A stretch of 64,000 nt of DNA from the NCBI GenBank assembly GCA_024103005.1, contig JAGFJA010000007.1:186001-250000 (forward strand), given 5' to 3'. The notes beneath the pieces are model-generated. The model was not told the origin of the DNA and made no database searches. It worked only from the letters and a program-made list of their open reading frames with translations. The translations under genes and the position numbers were made by a program. Source of the DNA: Saprospiraceae bacterium. GTDB lineage: Bacteria > Bacteroidota > Bacteroidia > Chitinophagales > Saprospiraceae. This document shows positions 53,480-62,680 of this stretch, piece after piece (positions within the stretch are counted from its first letter, which is position 1; every line of letters begins with the position of its first letter).

Positions 53480-53487
53480 TATCTTTG
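53480..53487 (+). promoter_or_regulatory. Promoter -7 element TATCTTTG for alaS
   Basis: An exact TATCTTTG lies 20 bases before the alaS start codon. The upstream box is not at ideal spacing. The position implies a very short 5' leader. Confidence 0.55.
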
Positions 53488-53507
53488 CAAAATTTTAAAA
53501 TGGAACG

Positions 53508-56156
53508 ATGGTAAGTACAATGACCTCTGACGAGATACGGGAAGTGTTTTTAAAATTTTTTCAGGAGCGCGGACATCAGATAGTCCCCTCAGCGCCAATA
53601 GTTGTTAAGAATGATCCGACCTTGATGTTTACCAATGCCGGAATGAATCAGTTTAAAGATCTCTTTCTGGGCAACAATGTTATTGAGTATCATCGCGTTG
53701 CGGATACTCAGAAGTGTCTGAGGGTAAGTGGCAAACACAATGACTTGGAAGAAGTAGGAGTGGATACTTACCATCATACTATGTTTGAGATGCTTGGTAA
53801 CTGGAGTTTTGGCGATCCGGCCAATCCGGGAGCCGGATATTTCAAAAAAGAAGCGATTCAATGGAGCTGGGAACTTCTTAATCAGAAGTATGGCATACCG
53901 GCAGAAAGGATTTATGCGACTGTGTTTGAGGGCGATCCGGCGCACAATATACCTATGGATCAGGAAGCTTATGATGAATGGTTGAAGTACCTGCCTGCTG
54001 AGCGCATTTTATTGGGTAATAAAAAGGATAACTTTTGGGAAATGGGTGATACCGGACCATGTGGACCATGTACAGAGATTCATGTGGACTGTCGTATTGA
54101 TGAGGAAAGAAAGGCGGTAGAAGGAGCATCCCTTGTTAATAATGATCATCCTCAGGTGATAGAAATTTGGAACAATGTATTCATACAGTTTAATCGTGTA
54201 AAAGATGGCAGTCTGCACCTTCTGCCGGCCCGGCATGTTGACACAGGAATGGGCTTTGAAAGACTGGTGAGGGTGCTGCAATCCAAGCAATCCAATTATG
54301 ATACAGATATTTTCACGCCATCACTGAATAAAATAGAAGAAGTAACGGGTCAGGTGTATGAAGGAACAATGGAGAAAAAAGATATTGCTTTCAGAGTATT
54401 GGCTGATCATATTAGAGCTATTTCGTTTGCCGTGGCGGATGGACAGTTGCCGTCCAATACAGGCGCCGGATATGTAATCAGAAGGATTCTAAGGCGGGCT
54501 ATTCGGTATTATTTTTCTTTTTTAAATTATAAGGAGCCTTTATTGGCACAGATGGTGCCGGTTTTGGCAGTCCAATATAAAAACGTCTTTCCGGAATTAT
54601 ACCAGCAACTTGACTTTGTTCAACGGGTAATTCAGGAAGAAGAGCATGCTTTTTTGAAGACGCTGGATAGTGGCATCAAACGGTTTGAACAGATTGTGGA
54701 TGAAACGGACGGTATATTGCCGGGAGATAAGATATTCGAATTAATGGATACCTTTGGCTTTCCCGTGGATCTGTCACTACTGATGGCCCAAGAGAAGGGA
54801 AGAAGTATTGATATGGTCGGATTTGATGCTGCATTGAATGAGCAGAAGGCAAGAAGCAGGGCAGCTACCCAGGTGGAAAATGAAGACTGGATTGTCGTAA
54901 ATGAGGCTTCCGATGTGAGCTTTGTCGGATATGATTATCTTCAGGTAGAGACGGAAGTCATCAAATACAGGAGTTATAAAACGAAGGATAGGGTAGGGCA
55001 TCAGATCGTGCTGAAGAGTACGCCATTCTATGCTGAAAGTGGTGGACAGGTGGGTGATACAGGATATTTGATTTCCGGAGACCAAAGGATAAAAGTGCTC
55101 GATACCAAAAAAGAAAATGACCTGATTATTCATACGGTAGATAGCTTACCGTCCGATGCAGCTCATTCGGTAATTGCGCAGGTAGATGTGCCAAGACGTG
55201 AAAAGATAACAGTCAATCATTCTGCGACTCACCTGATGCATGCTGCCTTGAGAAAGATATTGGGAACCCACGTGGTGCAGAAGGGAAGCCTGGTAAATGA
55301 GAAAAACCTTCGTTTTGACTTTTCTCATTTTGCTAAGGTAACTGATGAAGAACTCAGTGCCATTGAGCAATTGGTAAATGAGAAAATCCGTGAGAATATT
55401 CCGGTGGTTATTAAGTATATGGAGAAGGAGGAGGCACTCAAAACCGGAGCTATGGCTCTGTTTGGAGAAAAATACGGCCAGCAAGTGAGGGTTGTAATCA
55501 TTGATCCGAATTACAGTATAGAATTGTGCGGCGGTTGCCATGTAGGTTATACCGGTGAAATCGGTGTATTCAAGTTTGTATCCGAATCAGCTGTAGCAGC
55601 CGGTGTGAGGCGTGTAGAGGCAGTGACAGGTGGGGCAGCCTTTGATTATCTGAATGGATTTGCAAGTCAGGTCAGGGAACTGAAGCAATTACTTTCTAAC
55701 CCTAAAGATATTTTCCACAAAGTATCGGAATTATTGGCCGAAAATAAATCACTTTCCAAAGCCCTGGAACAAATGGAGGTTGAAAAAGTGAATGCTCTTC
55801 AACAGACTCTTTTGGAAAGAGTAACTGTCAACGAAGAGGGAGTCAGGTCAATTATCAGCCGTACTGAAGTCTCCGACAGCAAATTACTCAAAAATCTTGG
55901 ATTTAACCTCATCAGGGAATTGGGTGAGGGTATTGTGTGTCTGGTTAATATAAGTCAGGATAAAGTCCTGATTCAGATAAATGTGTCCGACCAGCTGGTT
56001 AATCAAAATAAATATCATGCAGGGAATATAATCCGGGAAGTAGCCTCATTGGTAGATGGCGGAGGAGGTGGCCAGGCTGGATTTGCTACGGCAGGTGGAA
56101 AAAAATTGGGAGGTGTGGATGCCGTAATAGATAAGGTGAAAAATATAGTCGCGTAG
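53508..56156 (+). CDS. alaS: Alanyl-tRNA synthetase
   Basis: An 882-residue class II synthetase that charges tRNA-Ala. The N-terminal catalytic domain begins with IREVFLKFFQERGH and contains MFTNAGMNQFKDLFLG (motif 2 region) and GAGYVIRRILRRAIR. The editing domain has the zinc site NHSATHLMHAALR and CGGCHVG. The C-terminal end has the coiled-coil and DHHA1-like glycine-rich block (DGGGGGQAGFATAGG). Length is normal. The ATG at 53520 would also be possible; the chosen start at 53508 adds four residues. Confidence 0.96.
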   Translation: MVSTMTSDEIREVFLKFFQERGHQIVPSAPIVVKNDPTLMFTNAGMNQFKDLFLGNNVIEYHRVADTQKCLRVSGKHNDLEEVGVDTYHHTMFEMLGNWSFGDPANPGAGYFKKEAIQWSWELLNQKYGIPAERIYATVFEGDPAHNIPMDQEAYDEWLKYLPAERILLGNKKDNFWEMGDTGPCGPCTEIHVDCRIDEERKAVEGASLVNNDHPQVIEIWNNVFIQFNRVKDGSLHLLPARHVDTGMGFERLVRVLQSKQSNYDTDIFTPSLNKIEEVTGQVYEGTMEKKDIAFRVLADHIRAISFAVADGQLPSNTGAGYVIRRILRRAIRYYFSFLNYKEPLLAQMVPVLAVQYKNVFPELYQQLDFVQRVIQEEEHAFLKTLDSGIKRFEQIVDETDGILPGDKIFELMDTFGFPVDLSLLMAQEKGRSIDMVGFDAALNEQKARSRAATQVENEDWIVVNEASDVSFVGYDYLQVETEVIKYRSYKTKDRVGHQIVLKSTPFYAESGGQVGDTGYLISGDQRIKVLDTKKENDLIIHTVDSLPSDAAHSVIAQVDVPRREKITVNHSATHLMHAALRKILGTHVVQKGSLVNEKNLRFDFSHFAKVTDEELSAIEQLVNEKIRENIPVVIKYMEKEEALKTGAMALFGEKYGQQVRVVIIDPNYSIELCGGCHVGYTGEIGVFKFVSESAVAAGVRRVEAVTGGAAFDYLNGFASQVRELKQLLSNPKDIFHKVSELLAENKSLSKALEQMEVEKVNALQQTLLERVTVNEEGVRSIISRTEVSDSKLLKNLGFNLIRELGEGIVCLVNISQDKVLIQINVSDQLVNQNKYHAGNIIREVASLVDGGGGGQAGFATAGGKKLGGVDAVIDKVKNIVA

Positions 56157-56272
56157 CCGAATTTTCATCTGTGAATTGTTAAGATTAAGACTAAACAAAA
56201 ATATAAATTTAGTCTTCAGTTAATTAATTTTCAGAGAATTAAAAATAAGAATAAAAAATTAAATAAAGCTAT

Positions 56273-56280
56273 TATCTTTG
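56273..56280 (+). promoter_or_regulatory. Promoter -7 element TATCTTTG for the RNA-binding protein gene
   Basis: An exact TATCTTTG stands 112 bases before the start of the RRM gene, giving a 5' leader of about 105 bases. A leader of that length is common in cold-inducible RNA-binding protein genes, but no structure was proven. Confidence 0.6.
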
Positions 56281-56391
56281 TCTCGGATTAGTCACCGGTT
56301 GGCTATTAAATTGACGGTCACGTTTGTTTCAGAATCATCCCGGTCTAACTTACGATTTATAATTTTTATCAAATTTATTTAATTTTTTTCA

Positions 56392-56817
56392 ATGAACATT
56401 TTTGTAGCTAAGCTTAGCAGTAGTACTACTTCTGAAGGCTTAAAACAACTTTTTGAACAATTTGGCGAAGTTAAAGATGCCAAAGTTATCATGGACAAAG
56501 AAACTCAGATGTCCAAGTGTTATGGTTTTGTCGAAATGGAGAACGCAGCTGAAGGTCACACCGCAATAGCCGAATTGAATGAGGCCGAAGTGGACGGTAA
56601 CATTATCGTCGTGAAAGAGTCACAGCCAAAAACAGGTGGAAAACCATCTTTTGGCGGTGGAAATCGCGGAGGCGGTAACAGAAGTTTCGGCAATGATAGA
56701 AAATTTCAGAAATCTGGATTCTCATCCGGAAGACCTCGTGAACGACGTGAAGGAAACGGTGGCTATGAGAGCAATTTTAAAAAAGGTGGATTCAGAAGCC
56801 GCGAAGACAATTATTAA
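56392..56817 (+). CDS. RRM-type RNA-binding protein with Gly/Arg-rich tail
   Basis: A 141-residue protein. One RRM domain lies at about 1-80, with RNP2-like IFVAKL at 3-8 and RNP1-like KCYGFVEM at 42-49; the usual RNP1 KGFGFV is here CYGFV. The tail of about 60 residues is rich in Gly, Arg, Ser and Phe (GGGNRGGGNRSFG; RPRERREGNGG), as in RNA chaperones that respond to cold. It probably binds single-stranded RNA in the cytosol. It is monocistronic, with its own promoter, a long leader and a terminator. Confidence 0.92.
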   Translation: MNIFVAKLSSSTTSEGLKQLFEQFGEVKDAKVIMDKETQMSKCYGFVEMENAAEGHTAIAELNEAEVDGNIIVVKESQPKTGGKPSFGGGNRGGGNRSFGNDRKFQKSGFSSGRPRERREGNGGYESNFKKGGFRSREDNY

Positions 56818-56886
56818 TCAGATTTCCTTTAACTTTCTGATTAATTTTTAAAGTAAAAAAGGAAGTAGATTATTTGAATTCCTTGG

Positions 56887-56924
56887 AAAAAAAGAGGTTG
56901 TCCTTAAACAGCCTCTTTTCTTTT
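56887..56924 (+). terminator. Intrinsic terminator after the RRM gene
   Basis: Arms 56890-56901 and 56908-56919 form twelve pairs with one G-U around a six-base loop; A-rich before and T-rich after, so it could work in both directions. Confidence 0.8.
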
Positions 56925-57354
56925 GTTGGCTTTTGAATTTTATTTCCAAAATAAATAATGAATGAATTGTAGATCCGTGTAATTTTATCGGATATCTCAA
57001 TGTATCCTTTCGTTCCGGCTAGCAAAACTGAAGTATTCATAATCTTTTAGAATGCCTCACGTGTATCTTGTAAGCTCCCTAGTTTCAACACTAATTGTAT
57101 ATATTGGATATAGGATGAGGCAGATGACTTTGCCCGGGTCAGATCAAAATTCACTTTTTCCCTGACGATTTTGTTGGCTATCTTATATTTACTTTGGATG
57201 GTTGTGGATTTGATATGATCCGATGGAGAATGGAACTAATAAAAAAGTCTGTTTGATGCTGTCATAAGGACATTGAAAAAATTTAGCGGAGAGATGATTT
57301 CCGTGCATTGATATAAGATGCAAGTCATTGCTGAGATTATATTTATCCATAAAG

Positions 57355-57386
57355 TTTGTATATATCGCGGAGGAATTATACCTTTG
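57355..57386 (+). promoter_or_regulatory. Bacteroidota-type promoter for rpsF-rpsR-rplI
   Basis: TTTG at 57355-57358, 20 bases, TACCTTTG at 57379-57386, 48 bases before the rpsF start. Both boxes and the spacing match the consensus. Confidence 0.78.
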
Positions 57387-57433
57387 CACCCTAATTTTAA
57401 TTTTTAACTTAAATTTAAACCATACTTCTAAAA

Positions 57434-57907
57434 ATGAAGCAATTCGAAGTAACTTTCATCGTTGATCCTGTGCTGTCGGGCGATGAATTAAAATCGGCAG
57501 TGGCTACATATACATCCATGCTGGAAGCAGAAGGGTGTAAGATTGTTGCCATAGATGAATTAGGCTTAAAGCAACTTGCCTATGACATCAACAAGCGTTC
57601 TTCCGGAATCTATTACACCATCGAATTTCAATCAGAATCAGGTGAGGTAATAGCTAAGATGGAACTTGCACTACGTCGTGATGAACGTATTATGCGATTC
57701 CTTACAGTCAGACTCGATAAGTTCGGCATCAAATACAATGCAGACAAAAGAGCCGGTAAAATCGGTAAGGTAAAGGAAAAGGTTAAGACTGAAGAAACAG
57801 CAAAAGAACCTGTTAAACGCCAGGCTCCTGTTGCTAAAGCTGAAGAAGCTAAGGTCGAAGCTGAAGTTGAATCTGCAGATGCTTCTGCTGAAAATGTAGG
57901 TGAATAA
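57434..57907 (+). CDS. rpsF: Ribosomal protein S6 with extended tail
   Basis: A 157-residue S6 protein of the small ribosomal subunit. Residues 1-95 hold the ferredoxin-like fold (FEVTFIVDPVLSGDELKSAV; YYTIEFQS; LRRDERIMRFLTVRLDKF). The last 55 residues form a low-complexity charged tail rich in Lys, Glu, Ala and Val, longer than the short tails of typical S6. It opens the rpsF-rpsR-rplI operon with its own promoter. S6 binds 16S rRNA together with S18. The tail may be flexible and variable between species. Confidence 0.95.
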   Translation: MKQFEVTFIVDPVLSGDELKSAVATYTSMLEAEGCKIVAIDELGLKQLAYDINKRSSGIYYTIEFQSESGEVIAKMELALRRDERIMRFLTVRLDKFGIKYNADKRAGKIGKVKEKVKTEETAKEPVKRQAPVAKAEEAKVEAEVESADASAENVGE

Positions 57908-57935
57908 TTATTAACTATTAAAATTAAAATTGAAC

Positions 57936-58202
57936 ATGGCTTCAAGAGATGATATAAAGTTCCTGAGTAATCCTAATCTGGGACAAAATAGAAAAAAATA
58001 CTGCCGGTTTCGTAAATTCGGCATCAAACACATTGATTATAAAGATCCTGATTTTCTACTTCAGTTTATCAATGAGCAGGGAAAGATCCTTCCCCGCAGA
58101 ATTACAGGCAATTCATTGAAATATCAGCGTAAAATGGCTACTGCAATCAAAAGAGCAAGGCATCTTGGTATGTTGCCTTATGTTGCAGACTTATTAAAAT
58201 AA
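57936..58202 (+). CDS. rpsR: Ribosomal protein S18
   Basis: An 88-residue S18 protein from the ATG at 57936; a TTG two codons earlier is not needed. It is basic and shows [15 protein letters not shown] and [32 protein letters not shown], seen here as separate blocks, which are typical of S18. It binds S6 and the central domain of 16S rRNA. It is the second gene of the operon, 28 bases after rpsF and 21 bases before rplI. Confidence 0.96.
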   Translation: MASRDDIKFLSNPNLGQNRKKYCRFRKFGIKHIDYKDPDFLLQFINEQGKILPRRITGNSLKYQRKMATAIKRARHLGMLPYVADLLK

Positions 58203-58223
58203 CCTCTAAAAGCAGAAAATAAA

Positions 58224-58670
58224 ATGGATATTATATTGTTAAAAGACATCGATAAAGTCGGTGGAAAACATGAAATAGTTAAAGTAAAAGATGGTTATGG
58301 TCGTAATTATCTGATTCCCCAGGGTCTTGCGGTCGTGGCTAACGCCGGTAACAGAAGAATGCTGGAAGATCTGATTAGACAAGAAGAGCAGAAAGAGGCT
58401 AAGCGACTGGATGAGTACAAAGAAATAGCTGCAAAGCTGGCTGATGTTACCCTGAAAATTGGTGCAAAAGCCGGTTCCAATGGTAAAATTTTTGGTTCTG
58501 TAACCAATGTTCAATTGGCAAATGCTCTGAAAGACCAGGTTGGTGTCGATATAGAAAGAAAGAAAATATTAATCGAGGAAGAGGTTAAAAGTCTTGGCAG
58601 CTATACTGCTAAATTAATCCTTCACAAAGATGTTCAGTCTTCTGTGGCATTTGAAATCATCGAAGAGTAA
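58224..58670 (+). CDS. rplI: Ribosomal protein L9
   Basis: A 148-residue L9 protein of the large ribosomal subunit. The N-terminal domain has MDIILLKDIDKVGGKHEIV and the NYLIPQGLAV block, then a long connecting helix and a C-terminal domain with FGSVTNVQLANAL. It binds 23S rRNA near the L1 side. It is the third gene of the operon and is followed by a terminator. Confidence 0.96.
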   Translation: MDIILLKDIDKVGGKHEIVKVKDGYGRNYLIPQGLAVVANAGNRRMLEDLIRQEEQKEAKRLDEYKEIAAKLADVTLKIGAKAGSNGKIFGSVTNVQLANALKDQVGVDIERKKILIEEEVKSLGSYTAKLILHKDVQSSVAFEIIEE

Positions 58671-58696
58671 ATTATTTGATTTCTTAATGAATTATT

Positions 58697-58727
58697 GGGA
58701 GATTGACATAAGTCGGTCTCCCTTTTT
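58697..58727 (+). terminator. Intrinsic terminator after rplI
   Basis: Arms 58697-58707 and 58712-58722 form eleven pairs with two G-U pairs around a four-base loop, then five T. It ends the ribosomal protein operon ten bases before dcd. Confidence 0.82.
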
Positions 58728-58736
58728 ATTGAAAAA

Positions 58737-59273
58737 ATGATACTATCTGATAAACAGATTCTAAAAAGCATCGAAGAAGGAACGATTGTCATTGAACCCT
58801 TCGATATTGAATGCCTCGGGACCAATTCGTATGACGTTCATCTGGGTAAATATTTGGCTACATATAAAGATGAGATCCTTGATGCCCGAAAACATAATAA
58901 GATAGAGACCTTTGAAATTCCGGACGAAGGATTTGTGTTACAGCCCAATGTTCTTTACCTCGGTATTACGGAGGAATATACCGAGACTCATGCAACAGTC
59001 CCGTTTCTGGAAGGTAAATCAAGTGTGGGCAGGTTGGGTATAGATATACATGCAACTGCCGGAAAAGGAGATGTCGGATTTTGTAACCATTGGACGCTGG
59101 AGATTAGTACTTCGCACCCGGTACGAGTGTATAAGGGTATGCCGATAGGTCAATTGATATACTTTAAGGTGGAAGGAGACATAAATAATTATTATAATAA
59201 TAAGAAAAGCGCAAAATACAATCAAAGATCTGATAGACCTTTGGAAAGCATGATGTGGAAAAATATTTTTTAG
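58737..59273 (+). CDS. dcd: dCTP deaminase
   Basis: A 178-residue dCTP deaminase that turns dCTP into dUTP for thymidylate synthesis. Family blocks are IEPFDIECLGTNSYDVHLG, EGKSSVGRLGIDIHATAGKGDVGF and KGMPIGQLIYF. Length is normal. It starts ten bases after the rplI terminator and ends 33 bases before yidC, so read-through or an unseen promoter inside the terminator region must serve it. Confidence 0.94.
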   Translation: MILSDKQILKSIEEGTIVIEPFDIECLGTNSYDVHLGKYLATYKDEILDARKHNKIETFEIPDEGFVLQPNVLYLGITEEYTETHATVPFLEGKSSVGRLGIDIHATAGKGDVGFCNHWTLEISTSHPVRVYKGMPIGQLIYFKVEGDINNYYNNKKSAKYNQRSDRPLESMMWKNIF

Positions 59274-59306
59274 CACATTTACTAAGCAACTTTTTCAAGA
59301 ATTCCT

Positions 59307-61157
59307 ATGGATAGAAATAATATAATAGGCTTTGTTTTACTCGCCATTCTGTTTACTGTATGGATTACAGTGAATAACAGTAACAATGAAAAATCTATAA
59401 TCGCCAAAAAACATCAGGATTCAATCGAGCTGGCGAAGATAAATAAGATGGCGACTGACTCTTTAAAAGCTGTGGCTGCTGTCACACAGTCTAAGACAGA
59501 CACTGCACGAATAATAGCCAAGGATTCGACTGCTGTTCAGATAAAACAAGAGCCCAAGGATGTAACGATTGAGAATAACTTACTGGCACTGACAGTAACA
59601 AATACCGGGGCCGGTATTAAAGGAATTCGCTTAAAAAAATATAAAACCAGCCGGGAAAATGAAAAGGGCGATGAAGTAAGAGAACCGTTATACCTGCAGA
59701 ATGTCTCGGGAAATTTGATTGAATATATCCTGCCACTTGCCAATGGAACCCTCCTTAGCACAGGATCACTACCATCACAGGTTGAAAAATCAGGAAATAA
59801 AATTGTTGTTACTACTGCTTTACCAGCCAATGCGACTCTTGAGCAAAATTATACGTTTGATTCAGCGACATATCAGATAGATTATGAGGCTAAAATAATT
59901 GGTAATCCCGGTCTGGATAATTCCAAAAGAGTGTCCATCCATTGGGTAAATGACATTATGCCTCTCGAGAAGAACCATACCTATGAAAGGACTTACAGCA
60001 CAATGTATTTTAAGGAAGTAGGTGAGTCGAGCGATTATATCTCTTATTCCAAAGACAAGACGTTAAAACTTGATGGGAAAAAACTTGAATGGATCTCCAA
60101 TCTGAATCAGTTTTTCAACTCTACATGGATTCCGGAGCAGCCGTTTGAGAATGCCGAACTGAGTATCAAACAAGGTACTGAGAACGATAAATACCTGAAG
60201 AAAACGGATGCTAAGGTCGCCATTCCTGCAGCATTCAATACAGGTGCTTCCTTTAAGATGAAGATGTACACCGGTCCTAATGAGTTTGACCGGTTAAGAG
60301 CTTATAAAAACGGTATGGAAGATCTGGTGCAATTTGGCAGTAGCATCATGGGATCAATCAACAGATGGGTTATCCGTCCGATCTTTAAATTCCTGGGTTC
60401 TTTTATGTCAAGTCAGGGACTGGTCATTCTTTTACTGACTTTATTTGTCAAATTGGCTCTCTGGCCTTTGACCTATAAAATGATTTATTCTCAATCAAAG
60501 ATGTCTTCGCTCAAGCCGCAACTGGATAAACTTAAGGCGAAGTATGGCGATGACTCTCAGAAAATTCAGATGGAGACTATGTCTCTTTACAGGGAGTTTG
60601 GAGTCAATCCTTTGGGAGGGTGTCTTCCGATGTTACTTCAGATGCCAATCTGGTTTGCCTTGTATCGGTTTTTCCCCGCCGCGATTGAGTTTCGGCAAGC
60701 GCCGTTCCTTTGGGCTACTGACTTGTCCAGTTATGATGTATTCTTTAAGTTTCCCTTTCATGTACCTATGCTGGGAAGCCATTTAAGCTTATTTACGGTA
60801 TTGTGGACGGTGACGACTTTGCTGTACACCTGGTACAATTTCAAGAAAATAGACACTACCACGACGGCAGCCAATCCTGCCTTGAAGTATATGCAATACA
60901 TAATGCCTGTATTTTTTATGGCATTTTTCAATAGTTTTGCTTCCGGATTGACGTGTTACCTTGTTTTCAGTAATATTATCAATATTGTTCAGACCGTTGT
61001 GACAAAGAATTATCTGATAAGTCAGGATAAAATTCAGCGTGAAATGGATGCGTACAAGAAGAAACCCAAGAAAAAAGGCGGTTTCTCTGAACGATTGGGC
61101 GAAATGCTGAAAGAGCAACAAAGAATAGCCGAACAGAGGAATAATAGCAAGAAGTAG
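59307..61157 (+). CDS. yidC: YidC membrane protein insertase
   Basis: A 616-residue inner-membrane insertase. One N-terminal helix (about 5-22) precedes a large periplasmic domain of about 75-345, rich in strands. The conserved insertase core of about 360-580 has LPMLLQMPIWFALYRFFPAAIEFR and the LINYLF-like helices at the end, then a very basic tail (KKKPKKKGG). It inserts membrane proteins with and without SecYEG. The length is usual in Bacteroidota. It is 33 bases after dcd and 29 bases before gpsA. Confidence 0.96.
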   Translation: MDRNNIIGFVLLAILFTVWITVNNSNNEKSIIAKKHQDSIELAKINKMATDSLKAVAAVTQSKTDTARIIAKDSTAVQIKQEPKDVTIENNLLALTVTNTGAGIKGIRLKKYKTSRENEKGDEVREPLYLQNVSGNLIEYILPLANGTLLSTGSLPSQVEKSGNKIVVTTALPANATLEQNYTFDSATYQIDYEAKIIGNPGLDNSKRVSIHWVNDIMPLEKNHTYERTYSTMYFKEVGESSDYISYSKDKTLKLDGKKLEWISNLNQFFNSTWIPEQPFENAELSIKQGTENDKYLKKTDAKVAIPAAFNTGASFKMKMYTGPNEFDRLRAYKNGMEDLVQFGSSIMGSINRWVIRPIFKFLGSFMSSQGLVILLLTLFVKLALWPLTYKMIYSQSKMSSLKPQLDKLKAKYGDDSQKIQMETMSLYREFGVNPLGGCLPMLLQMPIWFALYRFFPAAIEFRQAPFLWATDLSSYDVFFKFPFHVPMLGSHLSLFTVLWTVTTLLYTWYNFKKIDTTTTAANPALKYMQYIMPVFFMAFFNSFASGLTCYLVFSNIINIVQTVVTKNYLISQDKIQREMDAYKKKPKKKGGFSERLGEMLKEQQRIAEQRNNSKK

Positions 61158-61186
61158 CATAAATTTACTTTCCTTAATCTGCTGTT

Positions 61187-62236
61187 ATGCGAGTTTCTCC
61201 TTTGGTATTTCAGGAGCCTGTCGGTGTTATTGGTTCAGGTACATTTGCCGTGACCATATCCCATTTGCTGTCGCATAATTCCAATGTATTGCTATATGCA
61301 CGTCGTCAGGAAGTAGTAGATGCTATCAATAAGGAGCATCGGATGTATGAATGTGACCTTCACCACAGAGTTAAGGCTACTAACGATATCAGCAGGATAG
61401 GTAAAGAGTGTTCCTTGATTTTCCCGATTGTGCCCTCCGAGTTTTTCCGTGAAACAATTCGGAAAGTGACAGCATATCTGACGCCCCGACATATATTAAT
61501 ACATGGAACCAAGGGTTTTGATATTAAAGGTGATTTTGACTATAAGTTGACGGGTTTTTCAAAAGATAATATCCGAACCATGAGTGAGGTTATTCGCGAA
61601 GAAACGAGCGTAATCAGGATAGGTGCCCTGTCAGGTCCAAATCTTTACCGTGAAATTCTGGATAGGCAGCCGGCAGCTACGGTCGTGGCTTCACCTTATG
61701 AAGAAGTCGTTAAAGTGTGCCAAAAAGTTCTGGATAGTCCCAGATTTGCTGTCTTTGGATCACAGGAGTTGTTGGGAGCTGAGCTCGCAGGAGCCCTAAA
61801 GAACGTGATAGCTTTATGTACAGGCATGCTCAATGGTATAGGCATGGGTAAGAACCTGGAGGCACTACTTATTACCAGAGGGTTGAGAGAGTTGATATAT
61901 ATAGGCAAGGCAATGAATGTCCCGGCTCGTGCATTTTTGGGCACAGCCGGAATAGGTGACCTAATAGCGACTGCAACGAGTCAGTCGAGCCGGAACTATA
62001 GGTTTGGACAACGACTGGCACGGGGAGAGTCTCGTGAAGAAATAGCAGGCAGTATGGATGGTCTTGCTGAGGGTGTCAGAGTCTTGAGTATAACCAATGG
62101 TCTTATCAAACATTATAAGGTTCATGCCCCGATTATAACTATGCTGCACAAAGTAGTGTTTGAGGGATATGACCTGCATAAGGCAATTGAATTTTTGATG
62201 AGGTACCCATATATTCAGGATGTTGATTTTCTTTAA
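61187..62236 (+). CDS. gpsA: Glycerol-3-phosphate dehydrogenase (NAD(P)+)
   Basis: A 349-residue enzyme that makes sn-glycerol-3-phosphate from dihydroxyacetone phosphate for phospholipid synthesis. The cofactor loop is VIGSGTFAVTISHLL at about 14-28, followed by the aromatic pocket region; catalytic Lys lies in GALKNVIALCTG (about 204-215). The usual GxGxWG motif has Phe and Ala at the end (TFA). It shares a transcript with yidC, which fits its role in membrane synthesis. Confidence 0.94.
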   Translation: MRVSPLVFQEPVGVIGSGTFAVTISHLLSHNSNVLLYARRQEVVDAINKEHRMYECDLHHRVKATNDISRIGKECSLIFPIVPSEFFRETIRKVTAYLTPRHILIHGTKGFDIKGDFDYKLTGFSKDNIRTMSEVIREETSVIRIGALSGPNLYREILDRQPAATVVASPYEEVVKVCQKVLDSPRFAVFGSQELLGAELAGALKNVIALCTGMLNGIGMGKNLEALLITRGLRELIYIGKAMNVPARAFLGTAGIGDLIATATSQSSRNYRFGQRLARGESREEIAGSMDGLAEGVRVLSITNGLIKHYKVHAPIITMLHKVVFEGYDLHKAIEFLMRYPYIQDVDFL

Positions 62237-62389
62237 AGTGCAGATAAAAGAAAAGGTTAAGAAGTGTTAAAAAAATCTTAAGAAAATTCTGAAGCAGTTT
62301 AGAAAATATTAACAAATATTTTTACTTCATGAATTGATAAGATAAAGATTATCAGGTAATTATAAAAAATAAATTTTTTTAAAAAAAAG

Positions 62390-62419
62390 TTGTGGATATA
62401 AAAACTTGCCTTATCTTTG
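62390..62419 (+). promoter_or_regulatory. Bacteroidota-type promoter for the small lipoprotein gene
   Basis: TTG at 62390-62392, 19 bases, TATCTTTG at 62412-62419, 37 bases before the start codon. Both boxes and the spacing fit the consensus. Confidence 0.7.
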
Positions 62420-62455
62420 CCTTAGTTTTAACAAAATTTTAAAGTTTATTTCGAA

Positions 62456-62656
62456 ATGAAAAAATTAATTCTTTCTCTTGTTGTAGTATCTGCTGTATCA
62501 TTCGGTATGACTTCATGCAAAAGCGAACCAGCTACTACTGAAACTGAAACTACAACTACTGTTGATTCAGCTGCTGCTCCAGCTCCTGAGGCTGCTATGC
62601 CTGCTGATACTGCTGCTGCACCAGCTGCTGCTGATACTACAGCTCCAGCACAGTAA
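62456..62656 (+). CDS. Small Ala/Thr-rich lipoprotein
   Basis: A 66-residue lipoprotein. The signal peptide of 20 residues ends in the lipobox MTSC (Cys21). The mature part is low complexity: many Thr, Ala, Pro and acidic residues in repeats of DTAAAPAA type, with no predicted fold. It is likely anchored in the outer membrane or cell surface by its lipid. It has its own strong-looking promoter and terminator, which suggests a well-expressed short transcript. I know no function for it; the composition recalls short surface lipoproteins of many Bacteroidota. Confidence 0.85.
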   Translation: MKKLILSLVVVSAVSFGMTSCKSEPATTETETTTTVDSAAAPAPEAAMPADTAAAPAAADTTAPAQ

Positions 62657-62680
62657 TTTTTTTTCAGTTAAATTACATAG

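Larger units (their letters stand above)
56818..57433. other. Intergenic region with a terminator and a promoter
   Basis: About 615 bases. The terminator at 56887-56924 and the rpsF promoter at 57355-57386 are listed separately. Between them, on the minus strand, two overlapping frames of about 60-66 codons are open (57045-57217 and 57189-57389); neither shows a recognisable domain or a family pattern. A gene remnant is possible but not shown. Confidence 0.4.

Noticed and set aside
57930..57935. Earlier TTG start for ribosomal protein S18
   Set aside because: The ATG at 57936 gives the normal S18 N-terminus; the TTG adds only two residues.
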